A stretch of DNA of 12,884 bases from JBBRNH01 sp038247465 (GCA_038247465.1 JBBRUV010000115.1:1-12884); one strand, 5' to 3'. Positions 1 to 8,061 are shown, numbered from the stretch's first letter. Numbers and translations: made by a program. The notes: generated by a model not told the origin, from the letters alone.

Positions 1-114
1 CAGTGTGCTTAAAGACATTCAGATAGTCTAATTTCAGAATATGGTTATATAAACTTTGCTATTCGCTGTTGAGATTCGATTTTAATTTAAAGTAAGTATC
101 TGATTGTTAAAGTT

Positions 115-2253
115 TTAATCAAAAATGCTATCGCAACAAGTCTCATAAATTAACCGACCATTAGTACCAAAGGTTACGCGCCGGGCGTTGGCCTGCGCTC
201 CGACAGGCAGCGTCAGCGCGTGATTGATCAGAATATCATCGGTAGCGGTCGGTATCCGGCTGCACGACCACACCGATGCATCGGTCCAGCTACCGGCTTT
301 GGTCGTAACCATACTCACGCAAACCGGCGTAACGGGCATAACTGTCAGACTATAATCTTCGGATTGCCCGGAACCAAACCCACTACTGCCCGGCAGCAAA
401 CACGGCGACACGCTGGCTGAGGGATCGGCCACGACGCGAACCCGCAACGGCACATTCTGCACGGCAGTTGTAGAAATTGGCACGGTGGCCGTAACCGAGT
501 TTGCCGATCCGGTCAAAACAGTTTCGGTAAGAGCATCAAAAATACCGTCATTATTGAAGTCAATATACACCCGGCATCGGTGCGAGTTTGTGAAATAACC
601 TTTCACGAGCGCGGTACAACTGCTGCCCGCCGTAACGGTTGTGCTGAACGTGCAGGCCCGGTTCATGTAATTGGCGCCGTCGTTGAATGATGACGACGAC
701 ACGGCATCAATGGTGTTGAACACAAACCGCTCCACGCCAAAGAAATTACTCAACCCGTGCATGGCAGACACACTGCACAGCGCCGGTTTTGGGCCACTGA
801 CCGTCACCGTTACCCCTGCCGTTGAACTCATACAAGCGGTTTCGGCGCAGGTAACGCGGTATGTGGTGGTCAGGGCGGGTATTACTGATTTTACGGTGCC
901 GGTGCCCAAACCGTCAGACCAGGTTACCGTGCCGGTGCAGCTACTGGCCGTAAGCGAGACTACATCTCCCGCACAAACCGTTGTTAATGAACGGGTTATA
1001 ACCGGGACATTGGCCGTTGTATTGGTCAGCACACCGATTTGGCTATATGTGCAGTTGTTCTTATCGGTAACGGTAACGGTATAAGAACCGGGACCGAGGT
1101 TACTGATGGTCTGCGTAGTGGCTCCCGTACTCCACAGGTAACTTTTGGCTCCCCGGTCGAAATTGGCCGTCATGCTGCCGTTGTTCAACAACGGGCCACA
1201 GGTTGGGTTCAAGGAGGTCAGCGTCAGATTGGGCGTTGTCGGGTCAATCGCCACCACCCGATACACGTAATCCGGCTGGGTTACGCTGCCGATTTTTACC
1301 CCGGCTACCCGCACGTCAACGGCTTTGTCGGTGGTGCCGTTCCAGGCTAAATCGGTGCCCGGATTCGTAAAATCCCACACAACCGTATTATCGCCGTATC
1401 CGTTAGCAAGGGCGTGTTGCGTTCGGGTCAGGGTTGCCCCTGCTTCGTTGCTCACCGTAACGGTGCAACTCCCAAAATCAGCGTTCGGGATACTAAACGA
1501 CCACCGCGCCGGAATCAGGTTGCGCGGCACATAACCGGCGGGCGGAAAAGCCACAAACGGCGGCACCGAGAGGGGCGAGACAACCGGGTTAAACACCCAG
1601 ATTATGTCGGTAATATCGGTGCTGCCATGCCCAAAACTAGTTTGCCGGGTATAGAGCAGCCAGCGACGGTGGCCCACAGCCGTGTTTCCAGAACCGGCAC
1701 CGTCCATAAATTGCTTTACCGATTGGGCCGAATGAGAGCCGGAAGCAATGTTTGAGTTGTCGGCCCCGCTATAGCCAGCCGATGTGTAACACAACCAGCC
1801 GGGCGGGGGCGTATGACTGAGTGCATTATTGGCCTTCATCATCAGCGCGGCATCCTGGGTAGCGGTATTCCGCATGGGGTCGAATGTGGTGTTATCGGTC
1901 ACGCCCACTAATCGGCGGTAGTAGTTGATTCGCTGGAGTGTTCGGCTCTGGGCGAGTGCCGAAATAGACCCCGACACGCAGCCCGTTACGGCACCCGTCC
2001 AGCCTAATTCGGACAGACTGACCGCCGAGCCGAGAAAATTAGCGGTATAATCGGCAATAATTGTGGCCCGGCTGCATGGGTTAGCTTTGTTGGCCGGAGC
2101 CACCGGAATCGGCGTGGTGGGCAGATCGGTTCGGCGAAGAGGCCAATCAAGTTTGGCAGTTGTGTCGGCAGGTAACGATTGTCCAAAGGCAGTGAGTACC
2201 GGTAGAAAGCCGATCATAACGCTGAAAACAGCGGCTAAGTGGTAAGTACGCAT
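115..2253 (-). CDS. Secreted multi-domain protein: CAP/SCP domain, SprB-like and Ig-like repeats, GEVED-type domain
   Basis: The reading frame extends to a TTG at 2271, but the ATG at 2253 is preferred because it directly starts a signal peptide (MRTYH, then a hydrophobic stretch to about residue 24). This gives 712 aa. Residues about 100-215 resemble the bacterial CAP/SCP (PR-1-like) fold: an ALSH motif near 144-147, NSNIASG near 166-172 and VGHRRW near 193-198. About 340-410 resembles a SprB-type repeat (YLWSTGATTQTISNL, then GSYTVTVTD). About 420-487 is Ig-like. About 505-638 matches a GEVED-type domain (VYIDFNNDGIFD, later GQSEDYSLTV). About 645-705 is a cysteine-containing module with KAGSWTDASVW, common in secreted Cytophagales proteins. 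It probably acts outside the cell or at its surface, but the substrate is unknown. No recognisable C-terminal type IX sorting domain is seen: the protein ends ETCCDSIFD. The gene stands alone, divergent from the restriction-modification cassette. Confidence 0.85.
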   Translation of the reverse strand: MRTYHLAAVFSVMIGFLPVLTAFGQSLPADTTAKLDWPLRRTDLPTTPIPVAPANKANPCSRATIIADYTANFLGSAVSLSELGWTGAVTGCVSGSISALAQSRTLQRINYYRRLVGVTDNTTFDPMRNTATQDAALMMKANNALSHTPPPGWLCYTSAGYSGADNSNIASGSHSAQSVKQFMDGAGSGNTAVGHRRWLLYTRQTSFGHGSTDITDIIWVFNPVVSPLSVPPFVAFPPAGYVPRNLIPARWSFSIPNADFGSCTVTVSNEAGATLTRTQHALANGYGDNTVVWDFTNPGTDLAWNGTTDKAVDVRVAGVKIGSVTQPDYVYRVVAIDPTTPNLTLTSLNPTCGPLLNNGSMTANFDRGAKSYLWSTGATTQTISNLGPGSYTVTVTDKNNCTYSQIGVLTNTTANVPVITRSLTTVCAGDVVSLTASSCTGTVTWSDGLGTGTVKSVIPALTTTYRVTCAETACMSSTAGVTVTVSGPKPALCSVSAMHGLSNFFGVERFVFNTIDAVSSSSFNDGANYMNRACTFSTTVTAGSSCTALVKGYFTNSHRCRVYIDFNNDGIFDALTETVLTGSANSVTATVPISTTAVQNVPLRVRVVADPSASVSPCLLPGSSGFGSGQSEDYSLTVMPVTPVCVSMVTTKAGSWTDASVWSCSRIPTATDDILINHALTLPVGAQANARRVTFGTNGRLIYETCCDSIFD

Positions 2254-2315
2254 GAGTGAGACTGTTAACAATAGTGACCCTAGAAAATGACAGCAAAAAC
2301 GTTACCAACTTCCTA

Positions 2316-2347
2316 AAAATAAAACTATTCTATAATTGTTTTATTTT
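2316..2347. repeat. 10-bp inverted repeat in divergent promoter region
   Basis: AAAATAAAAC at 2316-2325 is an exact reverse complement of GTTTTATTTT at 2338-2347, with a 12-base AT-rich spacer. It lies between the two divergent genes and could be an operator or a weak hairpin. Each arm holds a single G or C, so chance occurrence in AT-rich DNA is quite possible. Confidence 0.4.
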
Positions 2348-2422
2348 ATCTGGTTTGCATATTGACTTTATGGGCTTTTCGTGTTCATAAATCCGGGGGC
2401 CATCCCTTTGCGGTGTTTTCAG

Positions 2423-2430
2423 TACTTTTG
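2423..2430 (+). promoter_or_regulatory. Putative -7 box (TAnnTTTG type) of the restriction-modification cassette
   Basis: TACTTTTG fits the Bacteroidota primary sigma factor -7 consensus TAnnTTTG. The ATG at 2436 begins only 5 bases after the box, so transcription would start at or next to the start codon and give a leaderless or nearly leaderless mRNA. No TTG -33 box is present at the usual spacing of about 19-21 bases. A TTTG at 2407-2410 is too close. Confidence 0.5.
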
Positions 2431-2435
2431 TATTG

Positions 2436-3641
2436 ATGAACAAACAAAAATTAACCGAACTACTTGACAAAGAACTCAACGAAACCAAAGACACATCACT
2501 CGGCGATTTTGTGAGTCTCCTCGTTAATCGGTGTCAAAACCAAGAAAACGTTCCGGTTGGTATTGCTTTGGCGGCTTCTTTTGATTTACTTGTTGGCATC
2601 TTTTACTACCAAAAAGTACCAAACCGGGGCTGGTTGCTTTGCACTTGCGGAACAGAACAATACTTCTTTCCATTTGTAAATGTTTGCCCCCATTGTGCTA
2701 TTGAACACCAGTCATTTTATCATAAAGCAGGAAAAGGTCAATCAGCTAACATCGGTAGTGCCACAATTAAAGCCCTCATCTTATTCATTCGGGAAGGGTT
2801 TAATGCAACTGATAGCCGTCTGAAAGTTTTAAAAGGTGAAGAGCCCGTAGACTTGTGCGTATTTGATGAAGCGAACCGAACGGTGCTGCTCGCTGAAGTG
2901 AAATCGGCCCCACTGCTAACACTGCCATTAGTTATTACCCCAGATAACCCTGATGATGACTCCCAAACGCACGAGACGTTGACAATCGGTTCATTAAAAG
3001 GGGTAACGCTCGGTTTGTTGATGCCGTACCGCAAGAACGAAAAATGGCATACAAGTACATGGAATTTCAATCGGCCATTCGATAATGAAGATAATTTTTT
3101 TGTTGAAATGCTCACCTTGCTGATCAACCAAGATGATTTTTTCAATATATATCTCGAAACGTGGCAATCTGCTTTCGATGCCTATTCTGCCAAGAACAAA
3201 GCAGAAGCCATATTTTGGTTGACAAACGGGTGCGGTGTTCCTAGCCCAGTACCAAACAATTGGCCTGACCGAGCCGGTAGCGGGCGGGAAACCATCTCAA
3301 ATGGTAAAACTAGTGTCGGTTTAGACCGGACAGATGACATCAAGCAGGGAGTCTATCAGCTACTCAAACTCCGTTTGGGGGCCATCAATCAGAATTATAT
3401 AGTTAAAGTCGGTATTGTCTCCAATGCCCATGCGGCTCGGCACCATAGCGAGTACATTGAGCCAATTGAGAACATTCTTTGGCTTCAATCTAATCTCGAA
3501 AATATAACGATGGCAGGAGAATTACTGACTGAAACGCCCATTCACAATCTTTTCGACGGAATCATTACCTTCACAAAGACCTATACCCGCGACAGTTGGG
3601 TTAAGCAGCATTTCGGATTCGATGAGCGAAAAACAACTTAA
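2436..3641 (+). CDS. Probable type II restriction endonuclease with zinc-ribbon-like cysteines
   Basis: The ATG at 2436 is preferred over the TTG one codon upstream, giving 401 aa. I do not recognise a named family. The endonuclease call rests on three points: the stop overlaps the start of a DNA cytosine methyltransferase by 20 bp; residues 137-156 read EPVDLCVFD, then LLAEVK, which fits a PD-(D/E)xK core (candidate D139 or D144, E154, K156); and C69-x-C71 with C84-x2-C87 looks like a zinc ribbon, seen in some restriction enzymes as a DNA-binding or structural element. A region rich in charged residues follows (about 275-310, GRETISNGK and GLDRTDDIKQ). There is no signal peptide or membrane segment. 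Base composition is AT-richer than the flanking genes, consistent with acquisition. Alternatives are a different nuclease or an accessory protein of the methyltransferase. The recognition sequence cannot be read from the protein. Confidence 0.7.
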   Translation: MNKQKLTELLDKELNETKDTSLGDFVSLLVNRCQNQENVPVGIALAASFDLLVGIFYYQKVPNRGWLLCTCGTEQYFFPFVNVCPHCAIEHQSFYHKAGKGQSANIGSATIKALILFIREGFNATDSRLKVLKGEEPVDLCVFDEANRTVLLAEVKSAPLLTLPLVITPDNPDDDSQTHETLTIGSLKGVTLGLLMPYRKNEKWHTSTWNFNRPFDNEDNFFVEMLTLLINQDDFFNIYLETWQSAFDAYSAKNKAEAIFWLTNGCGVPSPVPNNWPDRAGSGRETISNGKTSVGLDRTDDIKQGVYQLLKLRLGAINQNYIVKVGIVSNAHAARHHSEYIEPIENILWLQSNLENITMAGELLTETPIHNLFDGIITFTKTYTRDSWVKQHFGFDERKTT

Positions 3642-4752
3642 AAACCATATTCACCGTAGCGTTGGTGAGCAAGTTCAGAAACGGATTGATTTCCTAAAAA
3701 TCGGCGATAAAATGCAGGATTTACCTGAAGAATTATGGCATGAAAGTTTTAAATTTTATATGAACGACCCAAACAGAAAGGGCGGGTCAAATATGCGAAT
3801 CATTCGCTTAGACCCTTATAAGCCATCTTTGACCGTGACCGGGTTTATATTCAATAAATTTGTCCCCCCTCACGAAAATAGATTTATCACGGTTAGAGAA
3901 GCGGCAAGGCTACAGGATTTCCCTGATACTGTTGAATTTAAAGGGTCATTGAGTAGTACGCAGCAGCAAGTAGGCAACGCCGTTCCCGTGCGTTTAGCAG
4001 CATCGGTTTTAAAGGCAGTAGTGAACACCTTAAACAAAGCAGGTGTAGTTGCTAACAAAGACCTCTCGGCCTTGAGTTTATTTAGTGGGGCGGGCGGCTT
4101 TGATATAGGTGCAGAAAAAGCCAGTACTGCACAAGTTTCTATCAGTACAAAACTGTGCATAGATAATTGGTCTGATGCCTGCGCTACGCTTAGCGGATAT
4201 GCCGAGGGGCGATTTACAGTGATTGAGCAAGACATTACCACAGTAGAAGACCCGGTTCAATTTTATAGACTACATACAAAGGGCCAATCTTTACCAGATT
4301 TAATTTATGGTGGCCCGCCTTGTCAGTCGTTTAGTCAAGCAGGCAAACAAAAAGGAACTACCGATGGGAGAGGTAATTTAGTTTTCGACTTTTTACGGTT
4401 TGTCGAGCATATCCGGCCAAAAGCGTTTGTAATGGAAAACGTTTCTAACATCAAAGGCGTTGAAGAAGGCCAATTAGTTCAGCATTTATTAACGTCATTT
4501 CAGGGTGCTGGCTACATAACCAAAGCCAAAATATTGACAGCCGCAGACTATGGAAGCCCGCAGACTCGCCGACGAATGTTTTTTATCGGTATTCGCCAAG
4601 ATATTCAGTCTAACCCGGCTTTTCCCGTGCCCACCCACACCGCATTACCAAGTTTACTTGAACTGCCTTACCAAACTATTGGAGAAGCCTTGATGGGTTT
4701 GCCTATTGCACAGGCAAATCTATCGCACCAACAGAGAATACAATTAGTTTAA
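3622..4752 (+). CDS. Circularly permuted cytosine-C5 DNA methyltransferase
   Basis: This 376-aa enzyme should transfer a methyl group from S-adenosylmethionine to C5 of cytosine in the site protected from the adjacent endonuclease. All core motifs are present but rotated. The N-terminus holds the end of a target-recognition region (DLPEELWH 33-40, RKGGSNMRIIRLD 52-64, KPSLTVTG 67-74), then motif IX (RFITVREAARLQDFPD 87-102) and motif X (QQVGNAVP 115-122). Only then come motif I (LSLFSGAGGFDIG 151-163), motif IV with catalytic C234 (GGPPCQSFSQ), motif VI (ENV 272-274) and motif VIII (QTRRR 314-318). It ends soon after GEALMGLP (354-361), the usual segment before the target-recognition region. 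In ordinary enzymes IX and X are C-terminal. M.BssHII is known to have a permuted order of this kind. The gene begins inside the end of the endonuclease gene, so the two are probably co-translated. The methyltransferase call is secure; sequence specificity is unknown. Confidence 0.96.
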   Translation: MSEKQLKNHIHRSVGEQVQKRIDFLKIGDKMQDLPEELWHESFKFYMNDPNRKGGSNMRIIRLDPYKPSLTVTGFIFNKFVPPHENRFITVREAARLQDFPDTVEFKGSLSSTQQQVGNAVPVRLAASVLKAVVNTLNKAGVVANKDLSALSLFSGAGGFDIGAEKASTAQVSISTKLCIDNWSDACATLSGYAEGRFTVIEQDITTVEDPVQFYRLHTKGQSLPDLIYGGPPCQSFSQAGKQKGTTDGRGNLVFDFLRFVEHIRPKAFVMENVSNIKGVEEGQLVQHLLTSFQGAGYITKAKILTAADYGSPQTRRRMFFIGIRQDIQSNPAFPVPTHTALPSLLELPYQTIGEALMGLPIAQANLSHQQRIQLV

Positions 4753-4778
4753 AGAAAGCACCCCGTTTTGCATTGTCG

Positions 4779-4786
4779 TACTTTTG
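4779..4786 (+). promoter_or_regulatory. Putative -7 box (TAnnTTTG type) of maeB-trpS
   Basis: TACTTTTG matches the Bacteroidota -7 consensus and is identical to the box ahead of the restriction-modification cassette. It lies 27 bases after the methyltransferase stop and predicts a 5' leader of roughly 35-40 bases to the maeB ATG at 4829. No clear -33 box is seen, and no terminator separates it from the upstream methyltransferase gene. Confidence 0.5.
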
Positions 4787-4828
4787 CCCCCGTACAACAA
4801 TGCCTGTTACAGACAAACCCGCCCCCAG

Positions 4829-7096
4829 ATGCAGCATACCATTCGCCGGGAAGATGCCCTCGACTACCACGCCAACGGTCGCCCCGGCAAAATAGAAGTC
4901 ATCCCCACCAAAGCCACCAGCACCCAACGCGACCTCACCCTGGCTTATTCGCCGGGCGTGGCCGAACCCTGCCTTGCCATTGCCGCCAACCCCGACGATG
5001 TTTTTAAATACACCGCCAAAGGCAATCTGGTAGCCGTAATCACCCCCGGAACCGCCGTGCTGGGCTTAGGCGATATTGGCCCCGCAGCCAGCAAACCCGT
5101 GATGGAGGGCAAGGCCCTGCTCTTTAAAATTTACGCCGATATTGACGTGTTCGACCTCGAACTGAACACCAAAGACGTTGACCAGTTTGTGCAGACGGTC
5201 AAAATCCTGGAACCAACCTTCGGCGGCATCAATCTCGAAGACATCAAAGCCCCGGAGTGTTTCGCTATCGAAGAGCGGCTGAAACGCGAGATGAACATCC
5301 CGGTTATGCACGATGATCAACACGGCACGGCCATCGTATCGGGTGCGGCTTTGCTCAACGCGCTCGAACTCGTCGAAAAAGACATTGCTACGGCCCAAAT
5401 TGTGTTTAGCGGAGCCGGGGCAGCGGCTATTTCGTGCGCCCGGCAGTATGTGGGTCTTGGGGCCACCTACAAAAATATTGTGATGCTCGATATCAACGGC
5501 GTTCTCCGCACCGACCGCGCCGACCTCAACGAGATCACCCAGCCCTTTGCCACCACCCGCGACCTGCGAAATCTGACCGAGGCCATGACCGGGGCCGACG
5601 TTTTTGTGGGCCTCTCGAAAGGCAATTTGGTTACGCCCGATATGGTCAGGAGTATGGCCGATAACCCGATTGTGTTTGCCATGGCCAACCCCACGCCCGA
5701 AATCGGCTACGACGAAGCGATCAACGCCCGGCCCGACGTGATTGTGGCAACGGGCCGGTCTGACTTTCCCAATCAGGTCAACAATGTGCTGGGTTTTCCC
5801 TTCATTTTTCGCGGTGCGCTGGATGTGCGGGCCACCGAAATCAACGAAGCCATGAAACTCGCGGCTACCTACGCCTTAGCCGACCTCGCCAAAAAGCCCG
5901 TTCCCGATATGGTAAACATGGCCTATGGCGAAGACAACTTTTTGTTTGGCCGCGATTATATCCTGCCTAAACCCGTTGACCCCCGATTATTAACCACAGT
6001 GGCCCCGGCGGTGGCGCGGGCGGCTATGGAATCGGGCGTGGCCCGGCGGCCCATTGCCGACTGGGACGGCTATCTGCTGCATTTGGCCCGGCGCATCGGG
6101 CAGGACAACCGCATTACGCGCGTCATCACCAGCAAGGCCAAGAGCAATCCGAAGCGCGTAGTATTTGCCGATGCCGACAACCTGAAAGTACTGAACGCCG
6201 CGCAACAGGTTCGGGATGATGGCATTGCAAAACCAATTTTACTCGGCGAAGCCCTGATGATTCGGGAAATGGCGTTGCATAACAACATTGACCTCGGCGA
6301 TATACCGATTATTGATCCGCGTTCGCCGGAGCAGGAAACCCTGCTGACCCGGTTTGGCGAGATCTATTTCGAGAAGCGCAAACGCAAGGGTGTCAATGCC
6401 CGCGAATCCCGGAAATTAGTGAATTACCGCAATTATTTCGGGGCCATGATGGTCGAAACGGGCGAGGCCGACGCGCTGATTTCGGGCCTGACCCGTAACT
6501 ACCCCGACACGATTCGGCCCGCGCTGCAAATCATCGGTACTGAGCCGGGTGTGAAAAAAGTAGCCGGGATGTACATTCTGCTCACCAAACGCGGCCCGAT
6601 TTTTTTGTCGGACACAACCGTAAACGTGAACCCAACGGCTGAGGAATTAGTCGAGATTACCGAACTCACGGCGCGGGCCGTAGAACGGTTCAACATCAAG
6701 CCGCGTATCGCCCTCGTTACCTACTCCAACTTCGGCAGTGCCAAAGGCGACGACCCCGAAAAAATGAGTCGGGCCGTGAGCATCCTCCAGAAAAAATACC
6801 CCGACCTGATTGTGGATGGCGAGTTACAGGCCCACTTGCCGTTCGATACCGATTTGTTGCAGCAAAACCACCCGTTCAGCAAACTCGTGGATGAAGGAGC
6901 CAACGTGCTGATCTTCCCGAACCTGTCGGCATCCAACACGGCCTATAATTTATTGACACAAGTAGCTGACTTAGACGCAATTGGCCCGATTCTGCTCGGC
7001 CTGAATAAGCCCGTTCACGTGCTGCAGCTTGGCTCATCAGAGCGTGAGATCGTGAACATGGTGGCGATAGCCGTTGTAGAAGCCCAGGGGAAATGA
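4829..7096 (+). CDS. maeB: NADP-dependent malic enzyme (MaeB type) with C-terminal phosphotransacetylase domain
   Basis: This cytoplasmic enzyme oxidatively decarboxylates malate to pyruvate with reduction of NADP+, feeding gluconeogenic and NADPH pools. The ATG at 4829 gives 755 aa starting MQHTIRREDALDYHANGRPG, the usual beginning of the family. The reading frame runs further upstream only through a TTG that lies inside the promoter box. Malic-enzyme motifs seen are LAYSPGVAEPC (38-48), GLGDIG (79-84), EGKALLF (93-99), the metal-binding segment MHDDQHGTA (160-168) and a nucleotide-binding SGAGAAA (194-200). From about residue 435 the protein matches the phosphotransacetylase-like domain typical of MaeB, which is generally regulatory rather than catalytic. 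Length is normal for the family. The stop overlaps the trpS start by ATGA, implying translational coupling. Confidence 0.96.
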   Translation: MQHTIRREDALDYHANGRPGKIEVIPTKATSTQRDLTLAYSPGVAEPCLAIAANPDDVFKYTAKGNLVAVITPGTAVLGLGDIGPAASKPVMEGKALLFKIYADIDVFDLELNTKDVDQFVQTVKILEPTFGGINLEDIKAPECFAIEERLKREMNIPVMHDDQHGTAIVSGAALLNALELVEKDIATAQIVFSGAGAAAISCARQYVGLGATYKNIVMLDINGVLRTDRADLNEITQPFATTRDLRNLTEAMTGADVFVGLSKGNLVTPDMVRSMADNPIVFAMANPTPEIGYDEAINARPDVIVATGRSDFPNQVNNVLGFPFIFRGALDVRATEINEAMKLAATYALADLAKKPVPDMVNMAYGEDNFLFGRDYILPKPVDPRLLTTVAPAVARAAMESGVARRPIADWDGYLLHLARRIGQDNRITRVITSKAKSNPKRVVFADADNLKVLNAAQQVRDDGIAKPILLGEALMIREMALHNNIDLGDIPIIDPRSPEQETLLTRFGEIYFEKRKRKGVNARESRKLVNYRNYFGAMMVETGEADALISGLTRNYPDTIRPALQIIGTEPGVKKVAGMYILLTKRGPIFLSDTTVNVNPTAEELVEITELTARAVERFNIKPRIALVTYSNFGSAKGDDPEKMSRAVSILQKKYPDLIVDGELQAHLPFDTDLLQQNHPFSKLVDEGANVLIFPNLSASNTAYNLLTQVADLDAIGPILLGLNKPVHVLQLGSSEREIVNMVAIAVVEAQGK

Positions 7097-8061
7097 GAAT
7101 CTTAACCGGAATCCAGTCAAGCGGGCGGCCCCACCTCGGCAATATTTTGGGGGCCATCAAACCCGCCATCGAGTTAGCGGCCCAACCCGGCAACGACTCG
7201 TTTTTATTCATCGCCGATCTGCACAGCCTGACCACGTTGCGCGATGCTACGCTGCGCCGTGAATACGTCCGGGCCATTGCCAGCACGTGGCTCGCGTTTG
7301 GGCTGGATACCGGCAAAACCACCTTTTGGCGGCAGTCGCGCGTGCCGGAGCATACGGAACTGAACTGGTATCTGAACTGCTTTACGCCGATGCCAATGCT
7401 CGAAAACGCGACCTCATACAAAGACAAATCGGAGAATTTAGGTGGTGGTTCGGCAGGATTGCTCACCTATCCCGTGTTGCAGGCGGCTGATATCTTGCTG
7501 TACGATGCCGAACTCATCCCCGTTGGCAAAGACCAGCGACAACACATCGAAATGACCCGCGATATTGCCGGAGCCGTGAACCGGGCCGTTGGCGAGGCTA
7601 TTTTGGTGTTACCTGAATCCCGAATAGACGAGCGATTGATGGTGATTCCGGGCATTGACGGGCGAAAGATGAGCAAGTCCTACGGTAACTACATTGATAT
7701 GTTCCTGCCTGCCAACGAGTTATACAAAGTCATCAAAAAGATTTTGTCGGATTCGACTCCGCTCGAAGAACCCAAAAACCCGGACAACGATATCACGTTT
7801 AAACTTTACAGTTTGCTGGCTTCACCTGACCAGGTTGCCGACCTCCGCCAACGCTACGAAGGCGGAAACTATGGGTATGGTTACGCCAAAAAAGAACTGT
7901 ATGAGTTGATAATCAGCACCTTTGCCACCGAGCGCGAACGATTCGATTTTTATATGACCCACAACGACGAACTGGAACGCGAACTGCGGGCGGGCGAAGA
8001 AAAAGCCCGCTTTGTGGCGGGCCAAACGATTCGGCGGGTACGGGAGAAACTGGGATTTTAA
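7093..8061 (+). CDS. trpS: Tryptophanyl-tRNA synthetase
   Basis: This class I aminoacyl-tRNA synthetase charges tRNA-Trp with tryptophan in the cytoplasm. The protein is 322 aa, normal for bacterial TrpRS. It begins MRILTGIQSSGRPHLGN, containing the HIGH-type motif HLGN (14-17) right after the TGIQSSG sequence typical of TrpRS, and carries an intact KMSKS loop (GRKMSKSYGN, KMSKS at 192-196). PVGKDQRQHIEMTRDIA is another characteristic segment. The ATG at 7093 overlaps the maeB stop by four bases (ATGA), so it is probably translated from the same message. No attenuator or T-box-like leader is visible, and none would fit because the upstream gene abuts. Confidence 0.97.
   Translation: MRILTGIQSSGRPHLGNILGAIKPAIELAAQPGNDSFLFIADLHSLTTLRDATLRREYVRAIASTWLAFGLDTGKTTFWRQSRVPEHTELNWYLNCFTPMPMLENATSYKDKSENLGGGSAGLLTYPVLQAADILLYDAELIPVGKDQRQHIEMTRDIAGAVNRAVGEAILVLPESRIDERLMVIPGIDGRKMSKSYGNYIDMFLPANELYKVIKKILSDSTPLEEPKNPDNDITFKLYSLLASPDQVADLRQRYEGGNYGYGYAKKELYELIISTFATERERFDFYMTHNDELERELRAGEEKARFVAGQTIRRVREKLGF

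Larger units (their letters stand above)
2254..2435. other. AT-rich divergent intergenic region
   Basis: These 182 bases separate the secreted protein (minus) from the restriction-modification cassette (plus). They must hold both promoters. The region is much richer in A and T than the gene to its left and contains a 10-bp inverted repeat and a -7-like box, both listed separately. I see no small gene in it. Confidence 0.7.

Noticed and set aside
1..114. Possible small gene or regulatory RNA at the left edge
   Set aside because: The stretch is AT-rich with no supported open frame, hairpin or convincing promoter box; it is simply the downstream flank of the secreted-protein gene.
671..1084. 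Plus-strand open frame of 137 aa, with others at 1039-1350 and 1414-1755
   Set aside because: They lie antisense to the secreted multi-domain protein, have no family resemblance, and arise from its repetitive Thr/Val/Gly codons.
2426..4775. TTTTGTATTG (2426-2435) and TTTTGCATTG (4766-4775) as flanking repeats of the inserted cassette
   Set aside because: They are 9 of 10 identical but low in complexity, and the first overlaps the promoter box, so a chance match or promoter similarity explains them better than a target-site duplication.
6876..7466. Minus-strand open frame of 196 aa
   Set aside because: It runs antisense across the maeB-trpS junction, both of which are unmistakable; its composition is that of a GC-rich shadow frame.
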